A stretch of DNA of 64,000 nt from Nigrospora sphaerica (taxonomy: Eukaryota > Ascomycota > Sordariomycetes > Amphisphaeriales > Apiosporaceae): NCBI GenBank assembly GCA_018287875.1, contig JAGVVL010000017.1, positions 310,001 to 374,000 of the forward strand, read 5' to 3'. A model generated the notes under the pieces. That model did no database searches. It saw only the letters and a list, made by a program, of their open reading frames with translations, and was not told where the DNA came from. Of this stretch, positions 11,029 through 23,102 are shown piece after piece (position 1 is the first letter of the stretch; each line of letters starts with the position of its first letter). A program made the position numbers and the translations under genes.

Positions 11029-14000
11029 CGCCCGCCCTGTGGCTGGGTCGGGGGTTTTACTCGAGGGGGTGTGTGGGGCGTAGGGAAATGAGGGCGGTCT
11101 AGTGGGCAGGACTTGAGAACTGTTCGGCGAGCGTCACCGAGCACAACTCGCGGGTTGGGTCCTGGCTCCTGAACGTGCTCGCCGAGCCCGGTGTGAGACA
11201 AATCTACTTGACGGGGATGAATGGGAGAGTTGTCGAAGCCTTGGACTCGGGAACAGGGGAAACCTGCGAAGGTCGCCGACTCTGGGATGAAAAATTGCTT
11301 CTCGACCTGGGTATCAAAGAAACCCCACCAGCAATACGGTCAAGGGAGCGGTAAGATCTCGCGTATTTTCGAATGAGTAGGGACGGAAAGTTGTGTACCG
11401 TCCTGAGTGGCAAGAAATAAGGGCGAGTCGGCTTGCTAGCTCTGAGACTGGGCCGGATTTGAGAGAAAGCTCGCAGAAGTCACGTATCACGTCGGCGAGA
11501 AGAGGAAGGCGGTTATGTTTGAAACAGGAAATCTGACTTCTGTCGCCTTCGAATCCAGCGTCTTGACCTGATATCGCCAATGCTGCCTGCTTCGGAGGGG
11601 AGGTCATATATCAACCTGCCACGGAGACTCGATCTGGCAAGGCAGTCAGTTGTCAAGCTGGACAGCGATGCGAAAGAATGGGACATGAGGCTTTGAGAGG
11701 GGCCAGTCTACGGCTTTGGATGTATTGAGTTGAAGGGGGGCGGCAGAAGAATTCACAATCCAGCAATCCCACCTTGCGATATCTCTTGGACACATGGCTT
11801 CCCGTGGCTGTTCTCTTCCGGCAGGGCAATGGGTTGATGCAAATGGACATTGGAGAGCTCTGCGGATTGCAATTGCTTTGATTTCTTCATTGATATCTCG
11901 GATTTTCCGCAACGGTGCTGTATGCTATAGGTACGGCAACATGAGGGCGGCGTTGTTGTATCTTGAGGTAGCTCCTGTCGCCCCCTGCCTGTCAATCTGC
12001 AAAGCTTCAAAGAGTTTGACTGGAAATAAGGAGGGCTGCAACAAAAGAGTGCCTGGCCTTCTAAGTCCGGGCCCAAGAGAAGGCAGCTCTCGCAGGAAAT
12101 TTGCATGACTACCAACCACAATATACAAAATTGGAAAGTGCACATTTGCTTTTCATAACCTACTGCGAGGAGACAAAGATGGGGATTAACGAGGCGGCAA
12201 TTTTCTGCTGCTGTTTCCATTTGCCGGGTTGCCCACTGACGCATTGGTAATGCCGGTCTGAAAGCACTTCGGCTGGTAGTACTTCTGTTTCGTCACGTCC
12301 CCGGCGGCTTGCTTTGTAGCCTTTTGCATTAAGAGTGCATGAAGGCCTTGTGTTGATGCTGCAACCACAAAAAGCCATTGCCGTGTTGCCGGCTATGTGA
12401 GCGGGGTAAATTGTAGGCACCAGCTACTGATTGCCTTCGGAACTATCCAAGTTCAGTTCGGTCTCAATTGGACGAGTGGGGTTTTTGGTTGACTGTAAAG
12501 ATAGAGATGCAAACACGAAACCCAATTCGCCGGAGCGCCGAGGACGCTTGGCCGCAGTGAAGAGATATATCGGCGGGCTGGTTGTAGCTGGAGCTGGGCT
12601 CGGTGCCGGCGCAAGCTAGTCACCGAGGTTGGCCAGCAGCTGTGGAGGGGCCCGGCACGTGTATACGGCAGCCGGAAAGAAAGCCATGAGTCGCGTTAGT
12701 CCACATCGTGGCGGGTAACGCGGAGCAGATCGCAAATTGATAGCTCTAGTGCATTCTATTGTCGGCATCGCCCGGCTTGAATGGTTGCCGTGAAATGGAT
12801 GCAACGGTGGCTTGGCATTCTGGGGGGCCTGTCAGTAATAAGGCGCCTGCGCCGGCCCTCGATGATGCATCGCAAGCCGGCGTGCGCCGTATATACCTAC
12901 CTAAGTAAGTATGTAAGTACTGGTTAACTACACGTAGGGCAAAGTAGAGAGGGGGCGGCAGTAGCAGTGACGAGACCTTGGTTGATATGGGAGGTCTTGT
13001 CACGAAGAGGCAGAGAAATGACGGGACATGTACGGCGAAATATGTGGTTATAGAGGAGAGGGGAAATGCAATGGCAACCGCTTGGACCTTTGCTGGTGGT
13101 CATCTAGCGGGAAGGTGCATACGGGGCGCTCAAAATCAGCCCGAGACACAGACACGAATGCATGGGTGACCGGTCGATGAGGGGGCGTTATCTCGTGTCT
13201 GGTATGCCGTGACCGAAGGATAGCGGGCTGTCGGATTAAACCCCAAGGCTTCCCCATCCGTCTACTGAATCTGGCAAGCGAATCTTCCACTGAATGCAGC
13301 AGTTTGGAGCATTGTACACTTGGAATGGGTGGATATGCAAGGAGGGCGGGCGCGTGTGGTCAGTCGTGTGCCTTTGTTTGCGCGTGGGGAAGCGAGGGGT
13401 CATGCAAAACCGGGGGACGAAATAGACCAGCTGCCCATCCTGGCATAGCATCACGGTGGAAAGCGATCCGATCCCTCACTGGAGGATGATTGCTTGGTTC
13501 TTTACATAGATGGCCTAGGCGATGACGGAGCGTCCATTTTGGGGGACCCCAAATTCCGGGGGGTCTTTTCCCCCACAGATGACGGCAAGACCAATCAAAG
13601 CATGACCTCACCCCCCGGAAGCATGTGAGATGGACCGAGGCTGACCTTAAGATTGGGCCTTCATGCCCGACCCCGACGGACTGCACCCGCGCTGGTTGCA
13701 AGGGATCGGATTTCCATCCATCACCATCATCACCACCGCCGCCCATCCCTCGCTGAGCGTGGGCATTGTTTGTGCTCGTCGTCGCCCTCGTCAGTTCCAC
13801 CGCTCTCCCTCCCTCTCGCGGGCATGCCGTGCATCGACGACGCTCGCCCTACGCCGTCTGCGACCGACGCGCTGCCGCGCAGCAGCAACATCACCCATTG
13901 AACGAAACACACACTCCACCATCGTCACTGTCTCGCATAACGACCAACCGCCGTACAAACCAGACACTGACCCGCGTCCAACACCCTACCGACGGGCCGC

Positions 14001-14225
14001 TCGGTCAGAGGCGCACTGGAGTCCGGAGCTGAATCGCTGGAAAGCTGCCGACCCTTGCTTTCTTCTTGACACTCCTGGACACCATCCAAGACAACGCAAT
14101 TCCCTCCTATTCTCAAGCATTGCCAGCTCCTTTAGAAACACCGTCGTCCCTCCCAATCCTGGGCCCCAGATCGCTCTCCTTCTGCCGTCATCGGTCGTGG
14201 ACACGTTGCAAACACACCCGCCATC
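11029..14225. other. 3.2 kb intergenic region, no supported gene
   Basis: Several frames of 60-160 codons exist on both strands, but none looks like a protein family or has a consistent exon structure. At 12896-12921 there is a short stretch of near-repeated (A/G)TAC/AGTA words. From about 13650 the sequence becomes pyrimidine-rich and is probably the long leader of the following gene. Confidence 0.45.
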
Positions 14226-16182
14226 ATGGCCGCTCCCTCGGGGCCGCCCAAAGTCCCGTCCATCGACGTGGAGCGACCGCAGCCCATCGCCCGTTCCAGG
14301 TCGTCGCAGTCCAAGTCGCCCGCCGACCCCATCGTCCGCAATGCCATCCGCTACACCATGTCCCCGCGCGAGTACGAGCTCCTGCACAAGTACGTGCTGT
14401 CGCGCTCACGCCTGCTGCGGCGCCGGGCCCCCAGCGTCGACAAGTACCCTGACACCAGCGCCGACCGCTCCCGGGCCAAGGGCAAGGCCAAAGGCCCCGA
14501 CTATACCGCAGCTGGTGCGCCCGCTCGCGGCGATACCTACAACGCGCGGGCTATACGGCATGCCCTGCGGGTCTTCATTGCCTCGGGCGTGGGCATGAAG
14601 GCTTTCGAGGCCATCAAGGCCCGTCTCCAGGGAGGCAAAGAGTGCGTTCCTAATGAAGCCCCTCTCCCCATCCCGGGCCCTCCACCACTGTCGTACTGCT
14701 GACCAGGCGCGAAACACAGACTCGCCCACAAGGGTAAGAAGGAGCCCTTCTGGAAATCATCCAACTTGCGGCTGTCGCTGTCGCTGTCGACCATCCTGCT
14801 GCTCTACCGCCTCCTGTTCCGCTTCCTCAACCGGCTGCGGGTGCATCTTCTCGACCCCTCGGCCGAGCCATTCCGGGTCCGGAACCCGCGGACGAGCCAG
14901 GCACTGACGTCGATGTACGCGCCGGCCGTGGGCGCCAGTCTGGCGGGCCTGGCGCTCGGCATCTGCCCGACGCAGAAGCTGCGCGTGTCGGTGGCCATCT
15001 ACACCATCTTCCGCGCCATGGAGTTCGCCTGGAACCTACTCGAGGACGAGGGTGCCATCTGGGGCTGGAAGCAGCGCGTCGGCGGCAGCGGCGGCGCCAA
15101 GGGCGGCCTCGTGAAGCGTGAGCGGCCCTGGTGGTGGGGCAGCTGGATGCTGCAGCCCTTCGCCTTTGGCCAGCTGCTGCACGCCACCGTCTTCGACCGC
15201 GAGTGTACGCCCGTGTCCTACGTCAACTACGTCTGGAAGGCCACCTCGACATACCTGCACAGCCCGCCGCGCGACCTGCCCGCCGGCGTCAAGTGGCCCG
15301 GCCCCTGGGACGTGGCTGACAGCCTCGCCGAGATGGCCAAGCTCAACTGGCCGTAAGTGTTTTTTCATCTTCCCCCCTTTCCCGGCGATTGTAAGCAGGA
15401 GGCTGACCCTAGATTCACCTTCCTCCAGGCCCTATGTCAGCCCGACTCTCTTCCCGAACCAGCAGACGCTGCCGCCCTCACTCACTCAGCTGGCGCCCCT
15501 CACGTCGCAGGCGCACCCCCTGATCACGTCGCTGAGCTGCGCGACTCTCCACGGCTCCGACCCGTCGTGCCTTCGCACCTACCTGACTTTCTGGGTGCGG
15601 TCTTTCCCACGCATAGGGCGCATGCTACTCCTGCTGTACACGGCCATGCTGCTGCCCAAGTACAAGGCGCTCTACCACGCGCCCATCACCGTGCTGACGC
15701 GGCTACTGTCTCAGTCGCTGACGCTGTCGACGTTTGTGACGGGTTCCATCAGCACGGCATGGGCGACCATCTGCTTATTCCAGAACTGGTTCCCGCGGCA
15801 CTTCCTGCCGACGCAGCGCTTCTTCCTGGGCGGCTTCCTCGCCGGTCTCTGGGGCTTCGTGCAGCGCGGAAAGGGCTCGCGCGGCGTCTTCCTCTACTCG
15901 GCCAAGACAAGCGTCGACAGCCTCTGGAAGGTGGGCGTCAAGCGCCGCTGGTGGCGCGCCCTGCGCGGCGGCGACCTCTGGGTCTTCGTCGTCGCCCTCG
16001 CGGTCACTGGCGCCGTCTACGAGCGCGACGCCCGCGCCATCCGCGAGGCCAACTGGCGCAAGGGCGTCAGCTGGGTCCGCGGCACCGACTTCCGCGATTG
16101 GGCCCTCGAGGAGGATGAGGAGGATGAGGCCGCGAAGGAGCGTGGTGAGGACAGCTGCGACGACGAAAGGAAGCGTCTGTAA
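14226..16182 (+). CDS. Multi-pass integral membrane protein, TMEM135-like
   Basis: Three exons: 14226-14641, 14720-15352 and 15429-16182, giving 600 residues. A soluble N-terminus (VRNAIRYTMSPREYELLHKY) leads into several hydrophobic stretches, including LRLSLSLSTILLLYRLLFRF, AVGASLAGLALGI, IGRMLLLLYTAML and LWVFVVALAVTGAVYE. A loop with LHGSDPSCLRTYLTFW precedes the membrane-rich half. It ends in a strongly acidic tail (EEDEEDEAAKERGEDSCDDE). Length and order of blocks fit fungal proteins related to TMEM135, which has been linked to peroxisomes and lipid or mitochondrial homeostasis in animals. The family assignment is from memory, and the role in this fungus is not known. Confidence 0.7.
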
Positions 16183-18287
16183 GACGGCCGGGGGTGGGTT
16201 CAACCAAAACTGAGGATGCAGGACATTGACAGGGGGAAGAGAGGTGTATGGCGTTGGGGACATGAGGCGACATGGGGGTCTTTTTCTACCGGCGATGGTG
16301 TACGATGAATATTATCTTTCTTGCACTGGCGTTCAGCTTTTTTGGGCTGCGGCGAGCCCCTTTCAATGTACAACGATGAGATGATGTTTATTATCCCTCC
16401 TTGGACCCTCTTCCGCGGTACACCACCCTATTCTGGGCACTGCGCGCTCCTCTCCCACCCGTCGCACCATTCCCAAGCTCAAGAGAAGTTGACCTCATGC
16501 CCACGTAGTCGGCGATATGCCAATACCACAGAATCCCTGGGCTTGGTTTCTCAACCTCTGGACGTCCTCCCAGTCGATGGATCTATCAGGTACCTAGCCA
16601 GCCACCATCTACAAGCACGGCCTAAGCGGCGAGCTTGTTCCTCAAACAAGCATTCCGGAATTGGTCAAATCTGAGTCCTTGAACACCGGCTAGGCTTCCG
16701 GAGTGGCCCCACGCTGTTTGTCTTCGCCGCGTGCCTTTCCTGTTTTCCCTCTCAGCTTGTATGTTGAAACCGCCCGTGGCGATACTCCTCAGGGCGGAAT
16801 TCCCGATCGGACTGCGCGCCGTGGTGCGACAACCTATCTCCGGGTGGGCAGGCGGCGAACTCGCGGTTCTGTAAACACTACGGGAGCGGTCAAGGGGGGT
16901 TGCGGTCCTTGGCGCGCCTGCGACGCCCAGAAAAGGGGGAGGGAAGAGAGTTGGAAAAGCCCCGCAGACGTTGGTGCTGCGTTTAGGTCACGCGGTCGCC
17001 ATGGTCGCTGGGTCCGCTGGCAGATTAGCCCACAGGCGCTCAAAACTAATAATTTGGGCACCGTCGGGCCCTCTTTGTGTTCGTGAGCATGAGTTGAAGA
17101 TTGTGGCCGAGTGTATTCGGCTCGACAGAGTTCCGAGGTAGGGAGATTGAACAGGCCGGTTGGCTGCGGCCCCATTGCAGTCGCTAGTTATTGAATGTTT
17201 CATGATTTACTCCGTGTTGATCCGCTACTGTCGAGAAGGAGTAACACAGGTCCCGCCGCTACTGTGAAGAGACGGGGTAGGTAGCTTGGACGTGATGGCA
17301 GTACGCGATCGGAAGACAAGGCGGAACGATCCTGGAGGGCTCGAAGTAACCTCAGTGGTCTTCGACCAAAGAAGGAATGTCCAGATGGCTTGGCAAGCCA
17401 AATAGGCATAGCATTCATGTTGGGGGATGGTTGTCCATAGGAGTCGGTGCGGCCTTCGACCTGGAGACAAACAGGCGAACCGGGGTTGAACAATATGCAT
17501 GGACATCATAGTCATGCTGAAGTGTGCGGAAATAAGTGGCTTCAATTTGCTCATTCTTTCAGCGCCGGAATATCTCCTTGTCCCTCTTCGAATAGTTTGG
17601 TATGCACACTGTGATATCGCTACAGTGTCCTAGCCTCTGGTCCTTGAGTGCCTCCCACTGCGCAAGAATTGGAACTTATACATAGAATCAATGCCAGTGG
17701 GTATAGAAATACTCCAGGCTGTAACATGTTATATGTTTTGCTTGGTAAACTCTCGTGCCTTGTGTTGATATTTCCCGGGCTTCCTCCCAGTGTTTCGGAA
17801 AGGCAAGAGAGTAGCACGGCTTAATTCCATGAAACTCACTGTGTTTGTGGCAACGGTTAAATCAAGTTACCAGAAGCAAGTAGCTGCCCATCAGTAACTA
17901 CCTACCCTAACCATCTGAACGAAAACACAATGCGGTTTCTGGGTAGATAGCTGTTGTTACTTCATTTCGGCCCCGCATCGCTTCCTCGATTGGACCAGTT
18001 TCCGTTTGCTCTGCCCAAGGCAACCGCGTTCCGAACGCCTGCCACAAAGCTAAGGTACCTCATGTTCCCAGTCCAGAGCGCCTCTCCTCTTACCTTCCTT
18101 CCCTTCAGAAAACTTTCCCTCATTTCAAGTCTGCTTCACCACCCGCACAGTGGCACTCCTTCTTCCATCACTCCATCATCACACCACCAACTTCCCGCCG
18201 CGGTGTCACCCCTTCGCAGATTCACCCTTCTCGTCCATCTATTCTCATTTCCTCCCTTCTTGTAATTCACTTCGTTCCATCGTCGTC
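16183..18287. other. Intergenic, no gene seen
   Basis: About 2.1 kb with only short overlapping frames. The last 250 bases are CT-rich and form the likely promoter and leader of the BTB-like gene. Confidence 0.45.
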
Positions 18288-19784
18288 ATGGCGGACAAGA
18301 CCACCTCGCCCGCGCCCACCTCCCCGCAGGCCTCAGGCTCGCCGACTCCCATCGAGGAGCCTGACGCTGCTACCGACACTGTTGAATCGGCTGTCGACAG
18401 CGGCTATGAAGCTGACGCCAGTGGCATTTTGGCTACATGCAGCGACCATTCGGCCTCACCCAGCCACGATTCGGCTTCCTCTCCCGGCGTTGCCATCATT
18501 GATTTGCCCACTGCCAACGAGGGCTGTACTGAGGTCCATTCCGCCGTTGGTAAGCCTACCGCAGTCGCCGAAACGGATGACTGCGCTGTCGGTGATGTTG
18601 AAAGTATCGGCGGTGCTCCCACTGTCGATGATACAACCACTGTCGGAAATGCAGCCACTGTCGACGATGCCACCACTGTCAGCGATACAGCCATTTTCGC
18701 TGGTGGCACAATCAAGACACCTCCCAGCAAAATCATTGAAGAGGTTTGCTTCCATGTGGATGCCGACTTACTAATCAAAGTCATCCGAAAAAGCTGCGAT
18801 ATTGTCTACTTCCGTGTCTCCTCTGGCAATTTTGCATGCGCTTCGGCGGTGTGGCGACTCGATCTGTACGGCAGCTCGAACCTCAGATCGTCTCAGGATG
18901 ATCCCCTTCCTGTAGACATTGGCGACTCTCAGCCCAGTGCCTTAGCGGTGCTCATGAATATTGTTCATTATCGCTTTGGAGAGGTCCCCACTGATAATAT
19001 TGAGCTGTCCGAGCTGTATCACATCACGCAACTCACCGAGAAGTTCATGTGCACTCACCTCATCCGGCCTTGGGCCACCAGTTGGATCAAGAACAAGGAG
19101 ATACGGGATCTTCTTGCCAGCAATGGGACTGGCGATGGCAGACTGAGCAAGATGGGCATCAAGATAGCCTGGGAGCTTGGTGCCAGCAGTCTTCTGAAGA
19201 CAATGGCCGAGGTCATGATAATGAATGTCATTGTCGATGTGGATGGCGACCTCGTCCACGGTTGTGGTGAGAAGCTGAAAAATCTGCGTTTGCCCCAAGG
19301 CATGTTCGGTAAGTTCCTTTTGTCACGCCAATGACTCTGCGACCACGCTGACATTTTTGGACCAGAAGCCATCTCGAAGATCCGATTCGACATTGTATCC
19401 AAGTTGCTGGCGGCAATCCAGCAACCCTACGACAGGTTGACCCATAAAGACCGCTTCTGTTCGCTCAATGAGCACGAGGAATGCGACGCCACGATGCTTG
19501 GGTCGCTTACCATGCAGTTGGCAACTCATGGCCTCTTCCCTGTTCCGACTGTCGGCAATTACAAGGGGACTCTGAGCAAACTCAAGTCAGTCATCGACAG
19601 CATCAAGCTGAAGAGATGGGAAGGGAAAGACATAGCTCCTCACCTCTCACACGTTGGTTGCACTCTTGGCATCGCCGATGTTGCCAAGGCTGGGATGGAA
19701 GGCATGCGATTCTCATTGGCAGCACCTGATACCGAGCACCTCGAGCAGCAACGCCGCCTCTCGGGTATCCCAGCGGACGAGTGA
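18288..19784 (+). CDS. BTB/POZ-like domain protein
   Basis: Two exons: 18288-19308 and 19366-19784, giving 479 residues. Residues 1-145 are disordered and rich in Ser, Thr, Asp and Ala, and contain a four-copy six-residue repeat. The fold-like part follows: a start block (FHVDADLLIKVIRKSCDIVY), then FRVSSGNFACASAVWRLDLY. Next is an aspartate/proline stretch, ALAVLMNIVHYRFGEVPTD, and a helical ELYHITQLTEKFMCTHLIRPW. This order is typical of fungal BTB-like proteins, which serve as protein-interaction adaptors. The C-terminus is helical with no extra domain recognised. The open frame continues upstream without another good ATG, so 18288 was chosen. Confidence 0.75.
18619..18690 (+). repeat. 18-base tandem repeat, four copies, coding
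   Basis: Units begin at 18619, 18637, 18655 and 18673, each starting CCACTGTC. Each encodes six residues of the type TV(D/G/S)(D/N)x(T/A). The repeat lies in the disordered N-terminal part of the BTB-like protein. Confidence 0.8.
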
Positions 19785-20259
19785 AGAGAGTATCAGTGGT
19801 ACGGTTCGGAAGGGTTACAACCAAAATGTAGATATATTGCACATGCGCCAGCTTCAGCTTATCTGGAGCCTTGCAAGTCAGCTGCTAGCTAAATCGAACC
19901 ACGCCTGTCTCGCTTTTTTTGCCTTGCCTGTTAATGGGTCACCCCCCCCCAAAGAAAAACTGGTTTGAGGGATTTGACCCATTTTACGATGGTATTAGAG
20001 CTGTTAGCACCTGCCGAACTCGTAGATTGGCAACACCTTTATACTGTATGAATGCGAATGTCCGTTTCTGTTCCCCAATGTTTCCGAAATATCCAGCAGT
20101 AAAAGTCGGATGTTAACTGGTTGATTGACTGTATGGAGGCGATGCTAGAATAGAAACCACCGTCTTCTATAACATATGCGCTTTAGACAAAAAACCCCAC
20201 GTAGGGGGAAAAAATGTCGAAGCGAGTAAACACCCAGAATGTGACCCTTCTCCTTAGGC
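19785..20259. other. Intergenic between convergent genes
   Basis: Contains an eight-C run near 19944 and AT-rich 3' flanks. No gene seen. Confidence 0.5.
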
Positions 20260-20551
20260 CTAGCAGTGGTGCCTGTTCTTGGCATTGAAGTTACTAACCT
20301 CCGACCATTTGCCATTCGCATTACAGTCCGTCGTAAGACACACAGCTTGACAATCATCCCCATGCCGATCCTAAGAGTTGTAATATACCAGTCAGCTGCC
20401 GTGCCATTCAATCCTAAGATATCATGGGTATACTTACAGCAACGCAACAATGATCGCCACTATCGTAGAGACACTGGCAGTATAGGTTGTGCTGTGCGTT
20501 GACGACAGCGGCCGCAAGAAGGGCAACGGCTATGGACAGAATTCGGACCAT
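20260..20551 (-). CDS. Small secreted cysteine-rich protein, candidate effector or antimicrobial
   Basis: Two exons on the minus strand: 20551-20438 and 20370-20260, giving 74 residues. Residues 1-19 form a clear signal peptide (MVRILSIAVALLAAAVVNA). The mature part of about 55 residues has eight cysteines at 25, 27, 35, 36, 45, 49, 54 and 74, and the last residue is cysteine. The pattern opens with CxC and then CC, like the secreted protein at 23221-23654, but the sequences differ elsewhere. The intron has GTAAGT and TTAG ends. No named family was recognised. Size, secretion signal and cysteine density fit fungal effectors or antimicrobial peptides (inference). Confidence 0.75.
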
Positions 20552-20658
20552 ATTGAAGTTGTCTTTAAAAGTATGGAGGGACGTGTTGTTGTAATGAGAT
20601 GCGTCAAGGATAGGCAAATCTCTTGCTTGAATTCACGGTCAAGTAGAAGTCGAGCCAC

Positions 20659-20668
20659 TATATATAGA
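20659..20668 (-). promoter_or_regulatory. TATA box of the 74-residue secreted protein gene
   Basis: On the minus strand CTATATATAG lies about 110 bases before the ATG at 20551. Confidence 0.5.
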
Positions 20669-21329
20669 GCAGTGTACAGCCTCTACGGGCCTTTAAAAGT
20701 TACATTTCTATAGTTGAATGTCCCTTTGCAGTAAATGAAGGGCGTCGTACTATACGGTACACCCTAATAGGCCCAAAAACTAGATACTTTTGGTCCGACC
20801 AATCAAGAAGGCTGAATACTTTAGACCGTACAACACGTCACCCAAATCTAGGTGCTAAAGATGGGTTCCTTCTCCTTCGGAATACAGCGCAAACGATATC
20901 TCATTTTCAGGCCTTAGGCTAAGTGGATCTTGCAGCCATAAATGTTGACTTCTCGTATCTGCGTATAAGTGGGAATGTTCAAGTTTAAGTTTTAGGTTTC
21001 CGGGAACGGGAGAACTACACTTGGCAGGCGGTAGACAAGCTCTTTATAGCTGAGGGATTCGTTGCAGCCATCCTCCATGTGGTATCGAAGAGGATAAGCC
21101 TGCTCCATGATACCATATACAATCGGCAGCACTTAGGTGGTAGATATCTCTAACTTCCCCAGTACTCGTTTAGACGATACTACTATGAAGAGATGGGCGT
21201 ATATAGTAGCGGTAAAATAAGAAGTAAATGCCATGGCACGCAGTTATATTCATCGACAACCGATCGTAGATTAACTAAGCGTAGCAATATGAAGAAGAAA
21301 AGAAAGAAAATACCTGATGGGTTTTAAGA

Positions 21330-22055
21330 GTCTTGAGGTATCCAAGTACCTCGAGACTCATATGCAAGCCCTTTTTCCAGTATCCACCGTCTATCCCATC
21401 GGTCTATAATTACCAGTACCGTCATAGTAAAATCATCTGGTACCTATATAAATGAAATTACCCCAGTAAGTAGAAGTGTCCACACAGGTCACCCCAGCAG
21501 CAGCAACACCACAGCCGCCGTTACATCCACGAGGATTATTAGTCGGCGCCCGCGGCAACGCCAGGCGGCAAGATCCGCGGCTAGACCCACAGCAAGAGCC
21601 GTAGCCTTGGGCAGCAGTCGACAGCCCCCGCAGCTTGGGCTATGGATCCAGCTGTTACTTGTAGAACCGGCGATTCGGGGCCTAAGATTTGCGTGCTTCC
21701 GTATCCATGGGGCGAGTCGTTAGCACTGCACCGCCTCACCGGCGCCATCGCTATTGCATCGTAGACGTTAACTGGAAAAGAGTATCCCTAGTTTAATACG
21801 ACTCCTACCATCGTACACGTTGGCAATGATAAAATCTTTGATTGACGTCCGCACTAAGACATAGCACCCTCTATGCAATATTCAATCGCGCTTGCATCGC
21901 GAGTAGCCCCTATATTCCAGAAGGTCAGCGGCGGAAGATCCCGGCCCACATTGCATCGTATCCACCCCCAATAGAGCCCCATTCCATCTAATCCACCAAT
22001 CGAATAAGTTGGAGTCACCGATCAAAGTCTGATCCATCATATATGCATCTGTTCC
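21330..22055 (-). pseudogene. Decayed coding sequence, family unknown
   Basis: On the minus strand several adjacent open stretches read like protein but are broken by stops and frame changes. One (about 22050-21890) contains DQTLIGDSNLFDWWIRWNG. Another (about 21760-21610) contains PHGYGSTQILGPESP. A third (about 21600-21440) has several cysteines and GVTCVDTSTYWGNF, and that frame continues past a TGA into FYYDGTGNYRPMG before a TAG. TGA and TAG at such places are what C-to-T or G-to-A changes from TGG and CAG codons would give. I cannot name the family or prove that the pieces were once one gene. Confidence 0.3.
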
Positions 22056-22635
22056 CACTCATAATACCCCAGAAGTTCTAGACCGCCGCTCGTCCCATAG
22101 TGGGCTAATGGCTTACCATCTCCTAGCCTCGTGGCCTCATGACCCCACGACCTCGTTTCCTATCGAACCGATTTCTATGATTTATGTCATTGATGAGTCG
22201 ATGACTGGAAAGTAGCAGAAGATTTTTTTTGGTTGTATTAACGCCACATTGGGACAGTGTCCCGCCTCCCGAGGGGCATCTGGCGTGCGAGAGTCTATCT
22301 ACATGTACACGAGATATCCCGCATGTCGAGCCCAATGGCAGAAATTTGGTCTAACCGTCTCCGTGGCTCCTCCGTGCGAGCTCGTTCCCGGCGCTTTCCC
22401 TGTCTAGATAGCTAGTGAAAAATAATTCCTCCGGTACGAGCCGGGGAGACCAAGCAGAAGAGAGATGTGTCTTAAGTGAGGCCTATCACGAAGTGGCCGG
22501 TGGGGCAGGAATCTACCTACAGTGCGGTCCAGGTGGGGTAGTAGGACCCTCCAGACAAGGGCAACGTAGCTCAATATCTAGCTACATACCCTGGCCACGC
22601 ATCAGTCATGGTAACCGGTGCCGCCCATGCCGCCT

Positions 22636-22769
22636 TTACAGCCCTTGTTGGTTAGGAAGTTTCCGCCTCTCCATCGATTTCTCCATCCGGCGATCCAACA
22701 ATTTGAGCCCGTCGATTCCATCAAGCCCGTTAAGACCATTCATCCCATCCGTCCCATGGGAATTATCGA
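22636..22769 (-). pseudogene. Fragment with Gly-x-Asp/Asn triplet repeat
   Basis: A minus-strand open stretch encodes GTDGMNGLNGLDGIDG, five Gly-x-(Asp/Asn) triplets in a row, then a charged helix-like segment and TAA. No start codon or intact neighbour frame is seen, so it is treated as a relic. It could also be a chance frame. Confidence 0.2.
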
Positions 22770-23094
22770 GTCAACCCCTCACTAACGAGACATGCATCAG
22801 CGCGACCCCTTGTCATATATGTCCAGAATTCTAAGTTGGTACCGACCACGTTTCACCACCTTGTGGCCCAGCGCCAGTTTCTCCAAACACGAGAAGTAGA
22901 TCATATGGCCGACAGTTGAGTTGTTTCTGTAGTTCTAGCCTGCATGGCATGGTAAGTGTTCGAGACATACATACCGAATAGAGTTTACTTTATTCTTGGT
23001 TAAACTAAATCTAACGTATCTAATACGAGATGGAAAGATTTCACCACTTGTCACGTATCTCTACGAAATTCGGTTTCAAAACCTCGAAGAATAG

Positions 23095-23102
23095 TATATA
23101 AA
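23095..23102 (+). promoter_or_regulatory. TATA box of the 96-residue secreted protein gene
   Basis: TATATAAA lies 126 bases before the ATG at 23221. Confidence 0.55.

Noticed and set aside
10437..11201. Long minus-strand frame of 254 codons over the small basic protein
   Set aside because: It is rich in Arg/Pro/Ser, typical of an off-frame read in GC-rich DNA. The other frame has a good intron and balanced composition.
11753..12244. 163-codon minus-strand frame with several cysteines
   Set aside because: No signal peptide, no family resemblance, and overlapping plus-strand frames of equal quality.
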